64,000 nt of DNA from Streptomyces marispadix (GTDB lineage Bacteria; Actinomycetota; Actinomycetes; Streptomycetales; Streptomycetaceae). How positions within the stretch are numbered: position 1 is the first letter of the stretch; every line of letters starts with the position of its first letter. The stretch lies in contig NZ_JAKWJU010000002.1 of assembly GCF_022524345.1 (NCBI RefSeq), positions 744,001-808,000 of the forward strand, given 5' to 3'. Below, piece after piece: positions 44,009-51,981 of the stretch. The translations under genes and the position numbers were made by a program. Below the pieces are notes generated by a model. The model searched no databases. It had not been told where the DNA came from and was given only the letters and a program-made list of their open reading frames with translations.

Positions 44009-44362
44009 GATGTCCTTGCGGAGCGCCGCCGCGGCCCCGAGGTAGACGTGGTCGATCCGCGACTTGGGCAGATCGGACTCGATGTGCGCCAGCACCCGCA
44101 CCACGCGCGGCATGGCACCGGCGACGTCGAGTTCCTGGGCGCAGATCAGCGGGACGTCCACGATGCCGAGCTTACGTGCGCCCGCGGCCGGGAAGTCGCT
44201 GTGCAGATCGGGGGTGGCCGTGAACCAGACGCTGATGAGGTCGTCGGCGGTCAGGCCGTTGCGCTCCAGCAGGCTGGTCATCAGCGCCGACACCCGCTCG
44301 TGCATATGGGCGGACTCGTCCCGTTCAAGCTGGACGGCTCCCCGCACCGCTCGTACCGCCAC
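44000..44362 (-). CDS. aroH: Chorismate mutase, AroH type
   Basis: A 120-residue monofunctional trimeric chorismate mutase, converting chorismate to prephenate. Key landmarks are VRAVRGAVQLERDE near the start, whose Arg holds the substrate, SVWFTATPDLHSDFPA near 45, and the C-terminal HVYLGAAAALRKD, all characteristic of the AroH rather than AroQ fold. The start is GTG 44362. It lies just upstream of tyrA on the same strand, so the pathway order is preserved. It is 167 nt downstream of the pseudouridine synthase gene. A tandem repeat begins within its stop codon region. Confidence 0.93.
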   Translation of the reverse strand: MAVRAVRGAVQLERDESAHMHERVSALMTSLLERNGLTADDLISVWFTATPDLHSDFPAAGARKLGIVDVPLICAQELDVAGAMPRVVRVLAHIESDLPKSRIDHVYLGAAAALRKDIAQ

Positions 44363-44529
44363 GCCTGCCCCGCTCCCCTGCCGCTCTCCGCTGCCTTGCC
44401 CCGGCGTACGCCCGAGGGCGCGGCCGACGTCGCACAGCGTAGATCGACGGGGAGAGCGGACGTCCGTACGGACCGCACACTGAGACGACGGCCCGGGGAG
44501 GAGCGCGGCGGGAGGCCGGGGAGGCGCCG

Positions 44530-45789
44530 TTAGAGGCCGACCTCGTTCATGAGCATGCCGACCTCGGTGTTGGTCATACGGCGCAGCCAGCCCGACTTCT
44601 GGTCGCCGAGCGCGATGGGTCCGAAGCGGGTCCTTACGAGCCGTTCGACGGGGAAGCCCGCCTCGGAGAGCATGCGGCGCACGATGTGCTTGCGCCCCTC
44701 GTGGAGGGAGACCTCGACGAGATAGTTCTTGCCGGTGTTCTCCACGACGCGGAAGTGGTCCGCGCGTGCGAAGCCGTCGTCCAGCCTGATGCCGTCCTTG
44801 AGGCGCTTGCCGAGGTCGCGCGGTAGCGGGCCCTGGATCGCGGCGAGGTACGTCTTCTTCACGCCGTAGCGGGGGTGGGTGAGGCGGTGGGCCAGCTCAC
44901 CGTGGTTGGTGAGGAGTATCAGCCCCTCGGTCTCGGTGTCGAGGCGGCCGACGTGGAAGAGGCGGGTCTCCCGGTTCTGGACGTAGTCGCCCAGGCACTG
45001 GCGGCCCTCCGGGTCCTCCATCGACGCGACGACGCCCGAGGGCTTGTTGAGCGCGAAGAAGACATACGACTGGGAGGCGATCGTCAGCCCGTCGACCTTG
45101 ATCTCGTCCTTGCCGGGGTCCACCCGGAGGCCCTGCTCGACGACGATCTCGCCGTTGACCTCGACCCTCGCCTGCTCGATCAGCTCCTCGCACGCACGCC
45201 GTGAGCCCATGCCCGCGCGTGCCAGCACCTTCTGGAGGCGCTCGCCCTCCTGCTCGCCGAAGGTCTTCGGAAGCTTCGCGGCGGGCTTGGTGTGGCGGGC
45301 GCGGTTGCGCTCCTCGATCTGCGCCTCGTACTCGCGGGGACGCGAGGGCGCTGACGCGTTGCGGGCGCGGGCCTTGGGGGCGCCGCTGCCGGTGACCTTG
45401 CGGGGTCCGCTCTTGGCGGCGTTCCTCGCCGCTACGCCACGGGCTGCCGCGCCCCGTGCCGTGCCGCTCTTCGGGGCGCTCTCGGGGCCGCTCTTGCGGC
45501 CGCCCTTGGCGCCGGGCCTACCGCCGGGCTTGGCAGTGGACTTGGGGCCGGACTTGGCGCCCGGCTTCGGTGCGCTCCCGCTACGGCCGCCGCCTCGTGC
45601 GCCGGGCTTGCCGCCTCCGGCGCCGCTCGCGGAGCCGGGTCCCTCGCCCCTGCCGTAGCGGCGTTCCTCCGGGCGCGGGCGCTCCGTGCGCTTCGGCCTT
45701 CCTCCGCCTCCGCCGGCCGGGCGGGGGGACTGCCTGCCGCCCGTGCCCCTGTTCTTACGGTTGCCGCCGGTGTTGCCGCTGCTTCGCAT
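44530..45789 (-). CDS. rRNA pseudouridine synthase (RluB/RsuA family)
   Basis: A 419-residue pseudouridine synthase. An S4 RNA-binding domain covers about 180-235 (ERLQKVLARAGMGSRRACEELI), and the catalytic domain holds GRLDTETEGLILL near 287, whose Asp is the nucleophile, plus KTYLAAIQG and EGRKHIVRRML. Residues 1-165 are a basic, Gly/Ala/Lys/Arg-rich tail with no fold, probably binding rRNA. It is most like RluB, which modifies 23S rRNA near position 2605, but I cannot exclude a related site. ATG 45789 overlaps the scpB stop by one base (TGATG), so translation is coupled. This order after scpAB is widespread in Gram-positives. Confidence 0.92.
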   Translation of the reverse strand: MRSSGNTGGNRKNRGTGGRQSPRPAGGGGGRPKRTERPRPEERRYGRGEGPGSASGAGGGKPGARGGGRSGSAPKPGAKSGPKSTAKPGGRPGAKGGRKSGPESAPKSGTARGAAARGVAARNAAKSGPRKVTGSGAPKARARNASAPSRPREYEAQIEERNRARHTKPAAKLPKTFGEQEGERLQKVLARAGMGSRRACEELIEQARVEVNGEIVVEQGLRVDPGKDEIKVDGLTIASQSYVFFALNKPSGVVASMEDPEGRQCLGDYVQNRETRLFHVGRLDTETEGLILLTNHGELAHRLTHPRYGVKKTYLAAIQGPLPRDLGKRLKDGIRLDDGFARADHFRVVENTGKNYLVEVSLHEGRKHIVRRMLSEAGFPVERLVRTRFGPIALGDQKSGWLRRMTNTEVGMLMNEVGL

Positions 45790-46691
45790 CAGTGTTCCGT
45801 CTGCGTTCTGTCGTGGACCGCGTCGCCGCCGTCGTCTGCGTCTACGTCGAACGACGGCACCCCCTCCTGGGAATCCCCCTCCACGGCGTCCGCCTCGGGA
45901 AGGAAGGGCGCCAGCTCCGGAAGCTCGTCGAGTCCTCTCAGGCCCAGACGCTCCAGGAAGTAATGCGTCGTCGTGTACAGGATCGCACCCGTCTCGGGTT
46001 CCGCGCCCGCCTCCTGGACCAGCCCCCGCTGGAGGAGCGTACGCATCACGCCGTCGCAGTTGACTCCTCGTACGGCCGAGACCCGGGAGCGGCTCACGGG
46101 CTGGCGGTAGGCGACGACGGCGAGCGTCTCCAGGGCGGCCTGGGTCAGCCGTGCCTGCTGGCCGTCCAGTACGAAGCTCTCCACGGCCTCGGAGAACTCG
46201 GCACGCGTGTAGAAGCGCCAGCCCTCGGCGACGAACCGCAGCTCGAAGCCGCGCCGCTGCCGGTCGTACTCGTCGGCGAGTTCGCGCAGGGCGTCGGAGA
46301 TCTCACGGCGGCGGCGCTGGAGCACCTTCGCCAGGTGCTCCTCGGTGGCCGGTTCGTCGACGACCATCAGCACGGCTTCGAGAGCGGGCTTCAGCTCGAG
46401 CGCGGCGACACCCTCGGGTTCCTCGGGCGCATCGGATACGTCCGGGAGTCCGGCACCGTCGGGGACCTCGTGGGTCTCGGCGGCCTCGTCAGCTTCGCTC
46501 TCCTCACCCGCATCGGTGGCCTCGGCGGTCCCGTCACCGGCGGACCCCGCGGCGGTCTCGGCGGCGTGCTCGTCCGGTTCGGGGCCGGTCGCTGTGTGCC
46601 GGTCCGCGGCTGTGGCCGCTTCCGCGCCGCGCGCTGGTTCGTCCGGCACGTCCGCCGCCGCCTCCTGGATCTCGTACGTCTCCCCGCTCAT
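45789..46691 (-). CDS. scpB: Chromosome segregation protein ScpB
   Basis: A 300-residue non-SMC subunit of the condensin-like SMC-ScpAB complex. Two winged helices occupy about 100-265, with landmarks LKPALEAVLMVVDEPATEEHLAKVL, RLTQAALETLAVVAYRQPVSR and VRGVNCDGVMRTLLQRGLV. The first 95 residues are acidic and Ala-rich, and the C-terminal 35 are also acidic, both probably disordered. ATG 46691 overlaps the scpA stop as ATGA; its own stop overlaps the pseudouridine synthase start. These overlaps favour assembly of ScpA and ScpB in a fixed ratio. Confidence 0.95.
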   Translation of the reverse strand: MSGETYEIQEAAADVPDEPARGAEAATAADRHTATGPEPDEHAAETAAGSAGDGTAEATDAGEESEADEAAETHEVPDGAGLPDVSDAPEEPEGVAALELKPALEAVLMVVDEPATEEHLAKVLQRRRREISDALRELADEYDRQRRGFELRFVAEGWRFYTRAEFSEAVESFVLDGQQARLTQAALETLAVVAYRQPVSRSRVSAVRGVNCDGVMRTLLQRGLVQEAGAEPETGAILYTTTHYFLERLGLRGLDELPELAPFLPEADAVEGDSQEGVPSFDVDADDGGDAVHDRTQTEH

Positions 46692-48097
46692 GCCTTCAAC
46701 TCCTCCTCGGGCGCGGACTCCCGCCCGTACTCCTCCCGGGAGCCCGCCGCCGGCTCCGGCTCGCCGTCGTGCGTGCCGTCCCCGTCCTGCGGTCCGGGCT
46801 CCTGGTCGAACTCGTCCGTCACCAGCGGCTCCTTGCCGTCCTCGCCGCTCCAGCGGACGGTGAGCGAACCCAGCGCCTCCTCCTGTTCGAGATCCACGGC
46901 ACGTTCACGGAAGAGTTCCAGCAGCGCGAGGAAGCGCGCGACGACCGTGAGGACGTCCGGGGCGTCCTGCGTGAGCTGCTGGAAGGTCGCCTCGCCCAGC
47001 TCCCGGAGCCGGGCCACGACCACCTCGGCCTGCTCGCGCACGCTCACCAGCGGTGCGTGGATGTGCTCCACGTACACCTGCGGCTTCGGCTTCGGCCGCA
47101 TCGCCTTCACCGCGAGCCGGGCGAAGCCCTCCGGGCCGATGCTGATGGCGACTTCGGGCAGCAGCTCGGCGTGATGAGGTTCGAGGCCGACCGTACGGGG
47201 GTGGCGGTGCGCCTCCTGTGCCATGCGCTCGGCGAAGATCCCGGCGATCTCCTTGTACGCACGGTACTGGAGCAGGCGGGCGAAGAGCAGGTCGCGGGCC
47301 TCCAGCAGCGCGAGGTCCTCCTCGTCCTCGACCTCCGCGGCGGGCAGCAGCCGCGCGGCTTTGAGATCGAGCAACGTCGAGGCCACGACGAGGAATTCGG
47401 TCGTCTGGTCGAGGTCGTAGTCGGGGCCCATGGCGTGGATGTAGGCCATGAACTCGTCGGTGACCTTGGAGAGCGCGACCTCCGTGACGTCCAGCTTGTG
47501 CTTGGAGATGAGCTGGAGCAGGAGGTCGAAGGGACCCTCGAAGTTGTCCAGTACGACCTTGAACCGCCCGTCGTCGGGCTGCTCTTCGGCGCCGTCCTCG
47601 GTCCCGGCCCGTCCGTCGCCCCGGCCGTCGTCCTGGCCGCCGTCCCGGCCGGGGTCCTCCCGGGTCCCGGGGTCCTCCCGGGTCCCGGGGTCCTCCCGGG
47701 TCTCGTCATGCGGAGACGATTCACCGGCGGCGGGCTCGTCGTCGTCCGCCGGTTCGTGCGACGCGGGTCCGTCCGACACCGGTACGTCCGGCTCGGGTTC
47801 GGGCTCCGGTACGCGCTCCCGCGTGTGTGCGGGCCCGGGTTCGGTCTCCGGCTCCGGCTCCCGTACGGCCTCGGACCCGGACGCGGGTTCCGGCCCGGGC
47901 GCGGTCCCCTGCTCGACTACCGGCTGCCGCACGGCTTCTCGCTCGGCCACCGGGTCCCGTACGACCTCCGCCTCGGGCTCGGCCTCCCGCACGGCCCCCG
48001 GGTCCCCCGCCCCGGCGGCAGGTGTGCCCGGCCCGCGCCCCAGGGCGCGGCGGGCGGCGCGGGGCGTGGGCTCGGGGCGGTCGTCAGGAGTGGGCAT
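46688..48097 (-). CDS. scpA: Chromosome segregation protein ScpA
   Basis: A 469-residue kleisin that bridges SMC heads. The kleisin core starts near residue 178 (VLDNFEGPFDLLLQLISKHKLDV) and continues through ARLLPAAEVEDEEDLALLEARDLL to the C-terminal winged helix around 390-445, which contacts the SMC cap. Residues 1-175 are acidic and Pro/Glu-rich, including three repeats of TREDPG encoded by an 18-bp array at 47651-47704; ScpA proteins in other phyla lack this extension. ATG 48097 is preferred over an upstream frame with no likeness. It overlaps scpB by ATGA and lies 90 nt downstream of an RHH-like gene. Confidence 0.94.
   Translation of the reverse strand: MPTPDDRPEPTPRAARRALGRGPGTPAAGAGDPGAVREAEPEAEVVRDPVAEREAVRQPVVEQGTAPGPEPASGSEAVREPEPETEPGPAHTRERVPEPEPEPDVPVSDGPASHEPADDDEPAAGESSPHDETREDPGTREDPGTREDPGRDGGQDDGRGDGRAGTEDGAEEQPDDGRFKVVLDNFEGPFDLLLQLISKHKLDVTEVALSKVTDEFMAYIHAMGPDYDLDQTTEFLVVASTLLDLKAARLLPAAEVEDEEDLALLEARDLLFARLLQYRAYKEIAGIFAERMAQEAHRHPRTVGLEPHHAELLPEVAISIGPEGFARLAVKAMRPKPKPQVYVEHIHAPLVSVREQAEVVVARLRELGEATFQQLTQDAPDVLTVVARFLALLELFRERAVDLEQEEALGSLTVRWSGEDGKEPLVTDEFDQEPGPQDGDGTHDGEPEPAAGSREEYGRESAPEEELKA
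47651..47704. repeat. 18-bp in-frame repeat inside scpA, three copies
   Basis: The + strand units GGGGTCCTCCCGGGTCCC at 47651-47668 and 47669-47686 are identical, and 47687-47704 differs by one base. They encode TREDPG repeats in ScpA's acidic extension. The unit is a multiple of three, so copy changes keep the frame. Confidence 0.9.
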
Positions 48098-48187
48098 CGC
48101 GGGGCAGCGTACTGGGGAGGAGCCGGACAGGGCGTTCCGGCTCACTCAAGTGCCCGCGCTTTCGGATGTGGTGGCGCACAGGTCGGT

Positions 48188-49021
48188 TCAGCGCCCCCGC
48201 AGCCGCCGTACGAGGATGCTCGCGTCCCCCCGGGATTCCAGGTCGGCCAGTACGACCGCCACGGCCTCGCGCACGATACGGCCGCGGTCCACGGCCAGGC
48301 CGTGCTCGCCGCGCAGCACGAGGCGGGCGTGCTCCAGGTCCATCAGCTCCTCGGCGGAGACATAGACCGTGATCTTCTCGTCGTGCCGTTCGCGTCCGCT
48401 GGGGCGGCGGTTGGCGCCGCGTCCGCCGCGCCTGCCCGTACTGCCCGCGGGCTGGCGGGTCCTGGGCTCGGCGGTGCGTGAACTCTTCGTCTGCTGCGGG
48501 GACTTGGCCGCCGGGCCGCCGACGGGGCCCGCGCTCTGACGGGGCGGGACATCCATGGCTCCCGCGCTTCCGCCCTGGCCGCCGCCCGAACGCCCCACGC
48601 CGCCTTGGGAGTTGCCCTGGCCGGGGACCGAACGGCGCGGTCCCGGCTGCCTGTCCGGTCCCTCGCCGCTGTCACGGCCCGTGTGCTCGCTGCCGCCGGA
48701 GGCGGGGCCGCCGGGCGTCGCGCCCCCTTCGGCGCCGGACTCGTCGCCCTCTCCCGCCGCGCTGTGCTCGCTGCCGCCGCCGTCCCCGGCCTCGGAGTCG
48801 GCGTCCTCGCCGATGCCGGAGTCCGTCTCCTCCGCCGCGTCCACGGACGAGGAGTCGGCGGAGTCCCGTCCCCCGGCCGGTGCCGGCACCCGGGTCGTGG
48901 ACTGTGCGTTCTTGTCGGCGGACTCCTCACCGTTGATGTGGTTCTGGTTCGAGGGGGTCGACGGCTGAACCGCGGAGCCCCCGGTCGTGCGGAAGAGTTC
49001 GTCAGCAGCCGGAAGACTCAC
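48188..49021 (-). CDS. Possible RHH-type partner of the ParA-like ATPase
   Basis: A 277-residue protein coupled to the parA-like gene by a GTGA overlap. Residues about 1-210 are low-complexity (Gly/Ser/Glu/Pro, then Arg-rich). The last 65 residues, beginning HDEKITVYVSAEELMDLEHARLVL, look like a ribbon-helix-helix fold: a short beta strand then two helices, as in ParG or MetJ. Such proteins act as DNA-binding centromere adaptors and repressors for ParA ATPases. It is not ParB. I infer that it is the partner of this ParA; the fold call is by eye. GTG 49021 is its start. It is followed by scpA. Confidence 0.7.
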   Translation of the reverse strand: MSLPAADELFRTTGGSAVQPSTPSNQNHINGEESADKNAQSTTRVPAPAGGRDSADSSSVDAAEETDSGIGEDADSEAGDGGGSEHSAAGEGDESGAEGGATPGGPASGGSEHTGRDSGEGPDRQPGPRRSVPGQGNSQGGVGRSGGGQGGSAGAMDVPPRQSAGPVGGPAAKSPQQTKSSRTAEPRTRQPAGSTGRRGGRGANRRPSGRERHDEKITVYVSAEELMDLEHARLVLRGEHGLAVDRGRIVREAVAVVLADLESRGDASILVRRLRGR

Positions 49022-50211
49022 TCGGCGTGGCACCGGGCGAGCACCTCCCTGGCGAGCTGGCGATAGGCGGCGGCACCTACGGAGTTGGAGGCGTACGTCG
49101 TGATGGGCTCGCCGGCGACGGTCGTCTCCGGGAAGCGGACGGTCCGTCCGATGACGGTGTGGTAGACGTTGTCGTCGAACGCCTCGACGACGCGGGCCAG
49201 CACCTCGCGGCTGTGCACCGTGCGTGAGTCGTACATCGTGGCCAGGATTCCGTCGAGTTCCAGCTCCGGGTTGAGCCGTTCCTGGACCTTCTCGATCGTC
49301 TCGGTGAGCAGGGCGACGCCGCGCAGCGCGAAGAACTCGCACTCCAGCGGCACGATCACCTTGTGCGCCGCGGTGAGCGCGTTCACGGTCAGCAGGCCGA
49401 GGGAGGGCTGGCAGTCGATGACGATGAAGTCGTAGTCGCTCAGCAGCGGTTGCAGGGCGCGCTGAAGCGTCGACTCACGGGCTACCTCGCTCACGAGCTG
49501 CACTTCGGCGGCCGAGAGGTCGATGTTGCTGGGCAGCAGGTCCATCCCCGCGACGGCGGTCTTCAGCAGCACCTCGTCGGGTGCCAGACCGCGCTCCATC
49601 AGCAGGTTGTAGACCGTGAGTTCGAGCTCCATCGGATTCACGCCGAGGCCGACCGACAGCGCGCCCTGCGGGTCGAAGTCGACGAGCAGCACGCGACGTC
49701 CGTACTCCGCCAGCGCGGCGCCCAGGTTGATGGCGGAGGTCGTCTTGCCCACGCCGCCCTTCTGGTTGCACATCGCGATGATCTTCGCGGGGCCGGGCTC
49801 GCTGACGGGTCCGGGGATCGGGAAGTACGGCAGCGGGCGCCCTGTCGGGCCGATCCGTTCGCGGCGCTGCCGTGCGGCGTCGGGTGCGAGGGTCGCCGCG
49901 TACTCGGGGTCGGGTTCGTAGTCCGCGTCCGGGTCGTAGAAGTGCCCTTCGGGCAGCTCGCCGTAGGGGACGCGGTGCGGGTCACTGTAGTCGGCGAGCT
50001 CGGCGGACTCGTCGCCCGCGGAGTTCCCGGCCATGGCGTTCACTTGGCGGCCGTCCATGCTCTGTTGGGCTGTTGATGTCGGTGATGCGCTCTGGTGGGC
50101 GGCGAAGGTGCGGACAGCTACGGAGCCGACATCCTCGGACCCCGAGGACCCCTGGCCCCGCACAGGTGCTCCTGGTTGACCACCCCCGGGAGAAAATGTC
50201 GACTCATTCAC
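49018..50211 (-). CDS. ParA-family ATPase (Soj-like)
   Basis: A 397-residue P-loop ATPase of the ParA/Soj family. The deviant Walker A KGGVGKTT is at residues 151-158 with the signature lysine, DFDPQGALSVGLG gives the A' motif near 178, and FIVIDCQPSLGLL the Walker B near 247. The first 140 residues are an acidic low-complexity extension not found in classical Soj. The start is GTG 50211, behind AAGGAGGT. It is not the main parAB pair, which in Streptomyces lies by the origin; no parS site (GTTTCACGTGAAAC) occurs in this window. It overlaps its RHH-like downstream neighbour by GTGA and precedes scpAB. Confidence 0.9.
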   Translation of the reverse strand: MNESTFSPGGGQPGAPVRGQGSSGSEDVGSVAVRTFAAHQSASPTSTAQQSMDGRQVNAMAGNSAGDESAELADYSDPHRVPYGELPEGHFYDPDADYEPDPEYAATLAPDAARQRRERIGPTGRPLPYFPIPGPVSEPGPAKIIAMCNQKGGVGKTTSAINLGAALAEYGRRVLLVDFDPQGALSVGLGVNPMELELTVYNLLMERGLAPDEVLLKTAVAGMDLLPSNIDLSAAEVQLVSEVARESTLQRALQPLLSDYDFIVIDCQPSLGLLTVNALTAAHKVIVPLECEFFALRGVALLTETIEKVQERLNPELELDGILATMYDSRTVHSREVLARVVEAFDDNVYHTVIGRTVRFPETTVAGEPITTYASNSVGAAAYRQLAREVLARCHAE

Positions 50212-50639
50212 AAGTCGTCCTACCTCCTTGGTGACCAGGAAACTTCTAGACAGGTCAGCGTGACAGCATGCCGACGATTGGCGACTCTATGGCGTGTCGG
50301 CGGTTCGCAGCAACACAATCCACCGGAGACGGCACGATGTGTCGAGGTGCGAACACTCCGCTGTCAAGAGGCAATGTGCGTCACGGCACACTCCCGGAGG
50401 GGTCGCACGGCGGCGCACAGACGCGCGAACTCACGGGAAAAAGCCCGCAGTTGAGCCCCTGACCGGCCTCGTCAGCACTGCCCGGACGTGCCACCGGCCC
50501 CCTTGACGCGGGGGCCGACGACATCCGGTGACATGGTCCGGAGCGGGACGGGCGCGATGACTCGACGACAGGTCAACATCGGTCCGGGGTGGCCGAGTTG
50601 CGCGATTGACGCGGGCGGCTGCCCCTGAAGGGGCGTGAA
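50212..50639. other. 428-bp gap between ald and parA-like gene
   Basis: This region carries the parA-like upstream sequence; no promoter pair is convincing. A 7-bp hairpin (GGCCCCC at 50496-50502 with GGGGGCC at 50510-50516) may terminate the ald transcript. A short CCCCT-GA-AGGGG hairpin lies near 50622-50633. Small frames on both strands have no likeness to known proteins. Confidence 0.5.
50496..50516 (-). terminator. Hairpin downstream of ald
   Basis: GGCCCCC and GGGGGCC pair across a 7-nt loop, about 125 nt past the ald stop in its direction of transcription. Confidence 0.4.
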
Positions 50640-51764
50640 TCAGCCCAGCAGCGTGCCGAGTTCGCGGCTTCCGAGTCCGTGCGCCTCGGCCACGGGCCCG
50701 TAGAAGACCTCTCCGTCATGGACGTTGAGCCCCTTGGCGAGCGTGGCGTCCCGGCGGAGTGCCTCACGCCACCCGCATCCGGCGAGTTCCACGATGTAGG
50801 GCAGCGTGGCGTTGGTCAGCGCGTACGTCGACGTACTGGGCACCGCGCCGGGCATGTTGGCGACGCAGTAGAACACCGACTCGTGGACCTGGAAGGTCGG
50901 CTCGGCGTGCGTGGTCGGGCGTGAGTCCTCGAAGCAGCCGCCCTGGTCGATCGCGATGTCGACAAGCACACTCCCCGGCTTCATGCGCCGCACCAGGTCG
51001 TTGCTCACCAGCTTCGGCGCCTTCGCGCCCGGGATCAGCACCGCGCCGATCACCAAGTCCGCTTCCAGTACGGCACGTTCGAGCTCGTAGGCGTTGGAGG
51101 CGACCGTGCTCACCTTGGTGCCGAAGATGCGGTCGGCCTCGCGGAGCTTGTTGACGTCCTTGTCGAGCAGTGTGACGTGGAATCCCAGGCCGATGGCGAT
51201 CTGTGCGGCGTTCCAGCCGGAGACGCCGCCGCCGATGACGACTGCGCGTCCCGCCGGCACACCCGGGACCCCGCCGGGCAGCACGCCGCGGCCCCCGGCC
51301 GAACGCATCAGGTGGTACGCGCCGACCTGCGGCGCGATACGGCCCGCGACCTCGGACATCGGGGCGAGCAGCGGCAGGGCGCGGCCGGCGGTCTCCACTG
51401 TCTCGTAGGCGATGGCCGTGGTGCCCGACTCCAGAAGGGCGTCGGTGCACTCCTTGGAGGCGGCCAGGTGGAGATACGTGAACAGCGTCTGGTCCTTGCG
51501 CAGCCGCCCGTACTCCTCGGCGACCGGCTCCTTGACCTTCAGCAGCATGTCGGCGGTGGCCCAGACCTCGTCGGCCGAGCCGAGAACGGTGGCTCCGGCT
51601 GCGACGTACTCCTCGTCCGGGATGGAGGAGCCGATCCCGGCTCCATGCTCCACGACGACCTGGTGTCCGTTGCGTACGAGTTCGTGCGCACCGGCCGGGG
51701 TGATGGCCACGCGGAACTCGTTGTTCTTGACCTCGCGGGGGATGCCGACTCTCACGTCGATCAC
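50640..51764 (-). CDS. ald: Alanine dehydrogenase
   Basis: A 374-residue NAD-dependent enzyme interconverting alanine with pyruvate and ammonia. The NAD site [10 protein letters not shown] is near residue 176, the substrate lysine is in LKVKEP near 74, and the catalytic His in YLHLAAS near 96; [20 protein letters not shown] near 270 supplies the catalytic Asp. Length matches the family (about 371). GTG 51764 is taken because AAGGA lies 5 nt upstream; a GTG at 51755 is an alternative. The promoter lies about 140 nt upstream, so the leader is long. It may be controlled by an Lrp/AsnC-type activator, as in mycobacteria; no such gene is adjacent. Confidence 0.94.
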   Translation of the reverse strand: MIDVRVGIPREVKNNEFRVAITPAGAHELVRNGHQVVVEHGAGIGSSIPDEEYVAAGATVLGSADEVWATADMLLKVKEPVAEEYGRLRKDQTLFTYLHLAASKECTDALLESGTTAIAYETVETAGRALPLLAPMSEVAGRIAPQVGAYHLMRSAGGRGVLPGGVPGVPAGRAVVIGGGVSGWNAAQIAIGLGFHVTLLDKDVNKLREADRIFGTKVSTVASNAYELERAVLEADLVIGAVLIPGAKAPKLVSNDLVRRMKPGSVLVDIAIDQGGCFEDSRPTTHAEPTFQVHESVFYCVANMPGAVPSTSTYALTNATLPYIVELAGCGWREALRRDATLAKGLNVHDGEVFYGPVAEAHGLGSRELGTLLG

Positions 51765-51904
51765 GGTCCTTGACTTCGGGTTGTTTCGGAAGCGCCCGCG
51801 CCTGTGGGCGAGGGAGGCATCCGTGGCGCACATCCCGATACGGCAGCACATGAGGCACATGACGGATGTATGCCGGTTGTCGCCTGGAGGGCCACGGCTC
51901 CGCC

Positions 51905-51932
51905 AGTCTAATGAAGGATCGCGCGCTGTCCA
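51905..51932 (-). promoter_or_regulatory. Likely ald promoter
   Basis: Leftward TGGACA (51932-51927), a 16-nt spacer and TAGACT (51910-51905) form a good promoter, giving an ald leader of roughly 135 nt. An AT-rich 40-bp stretch (about 51935-51980, including TTACAAACAAGCAATTTTTT) lies immediately upstream and is unusual for this genome; it may bind an activator. Confidence 0.5.
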
Positions 51933-51981
51933 GCCTTACAAACAAGCAATTTTTTGTGCGGCGACTATTGGTTTCTTAGGT

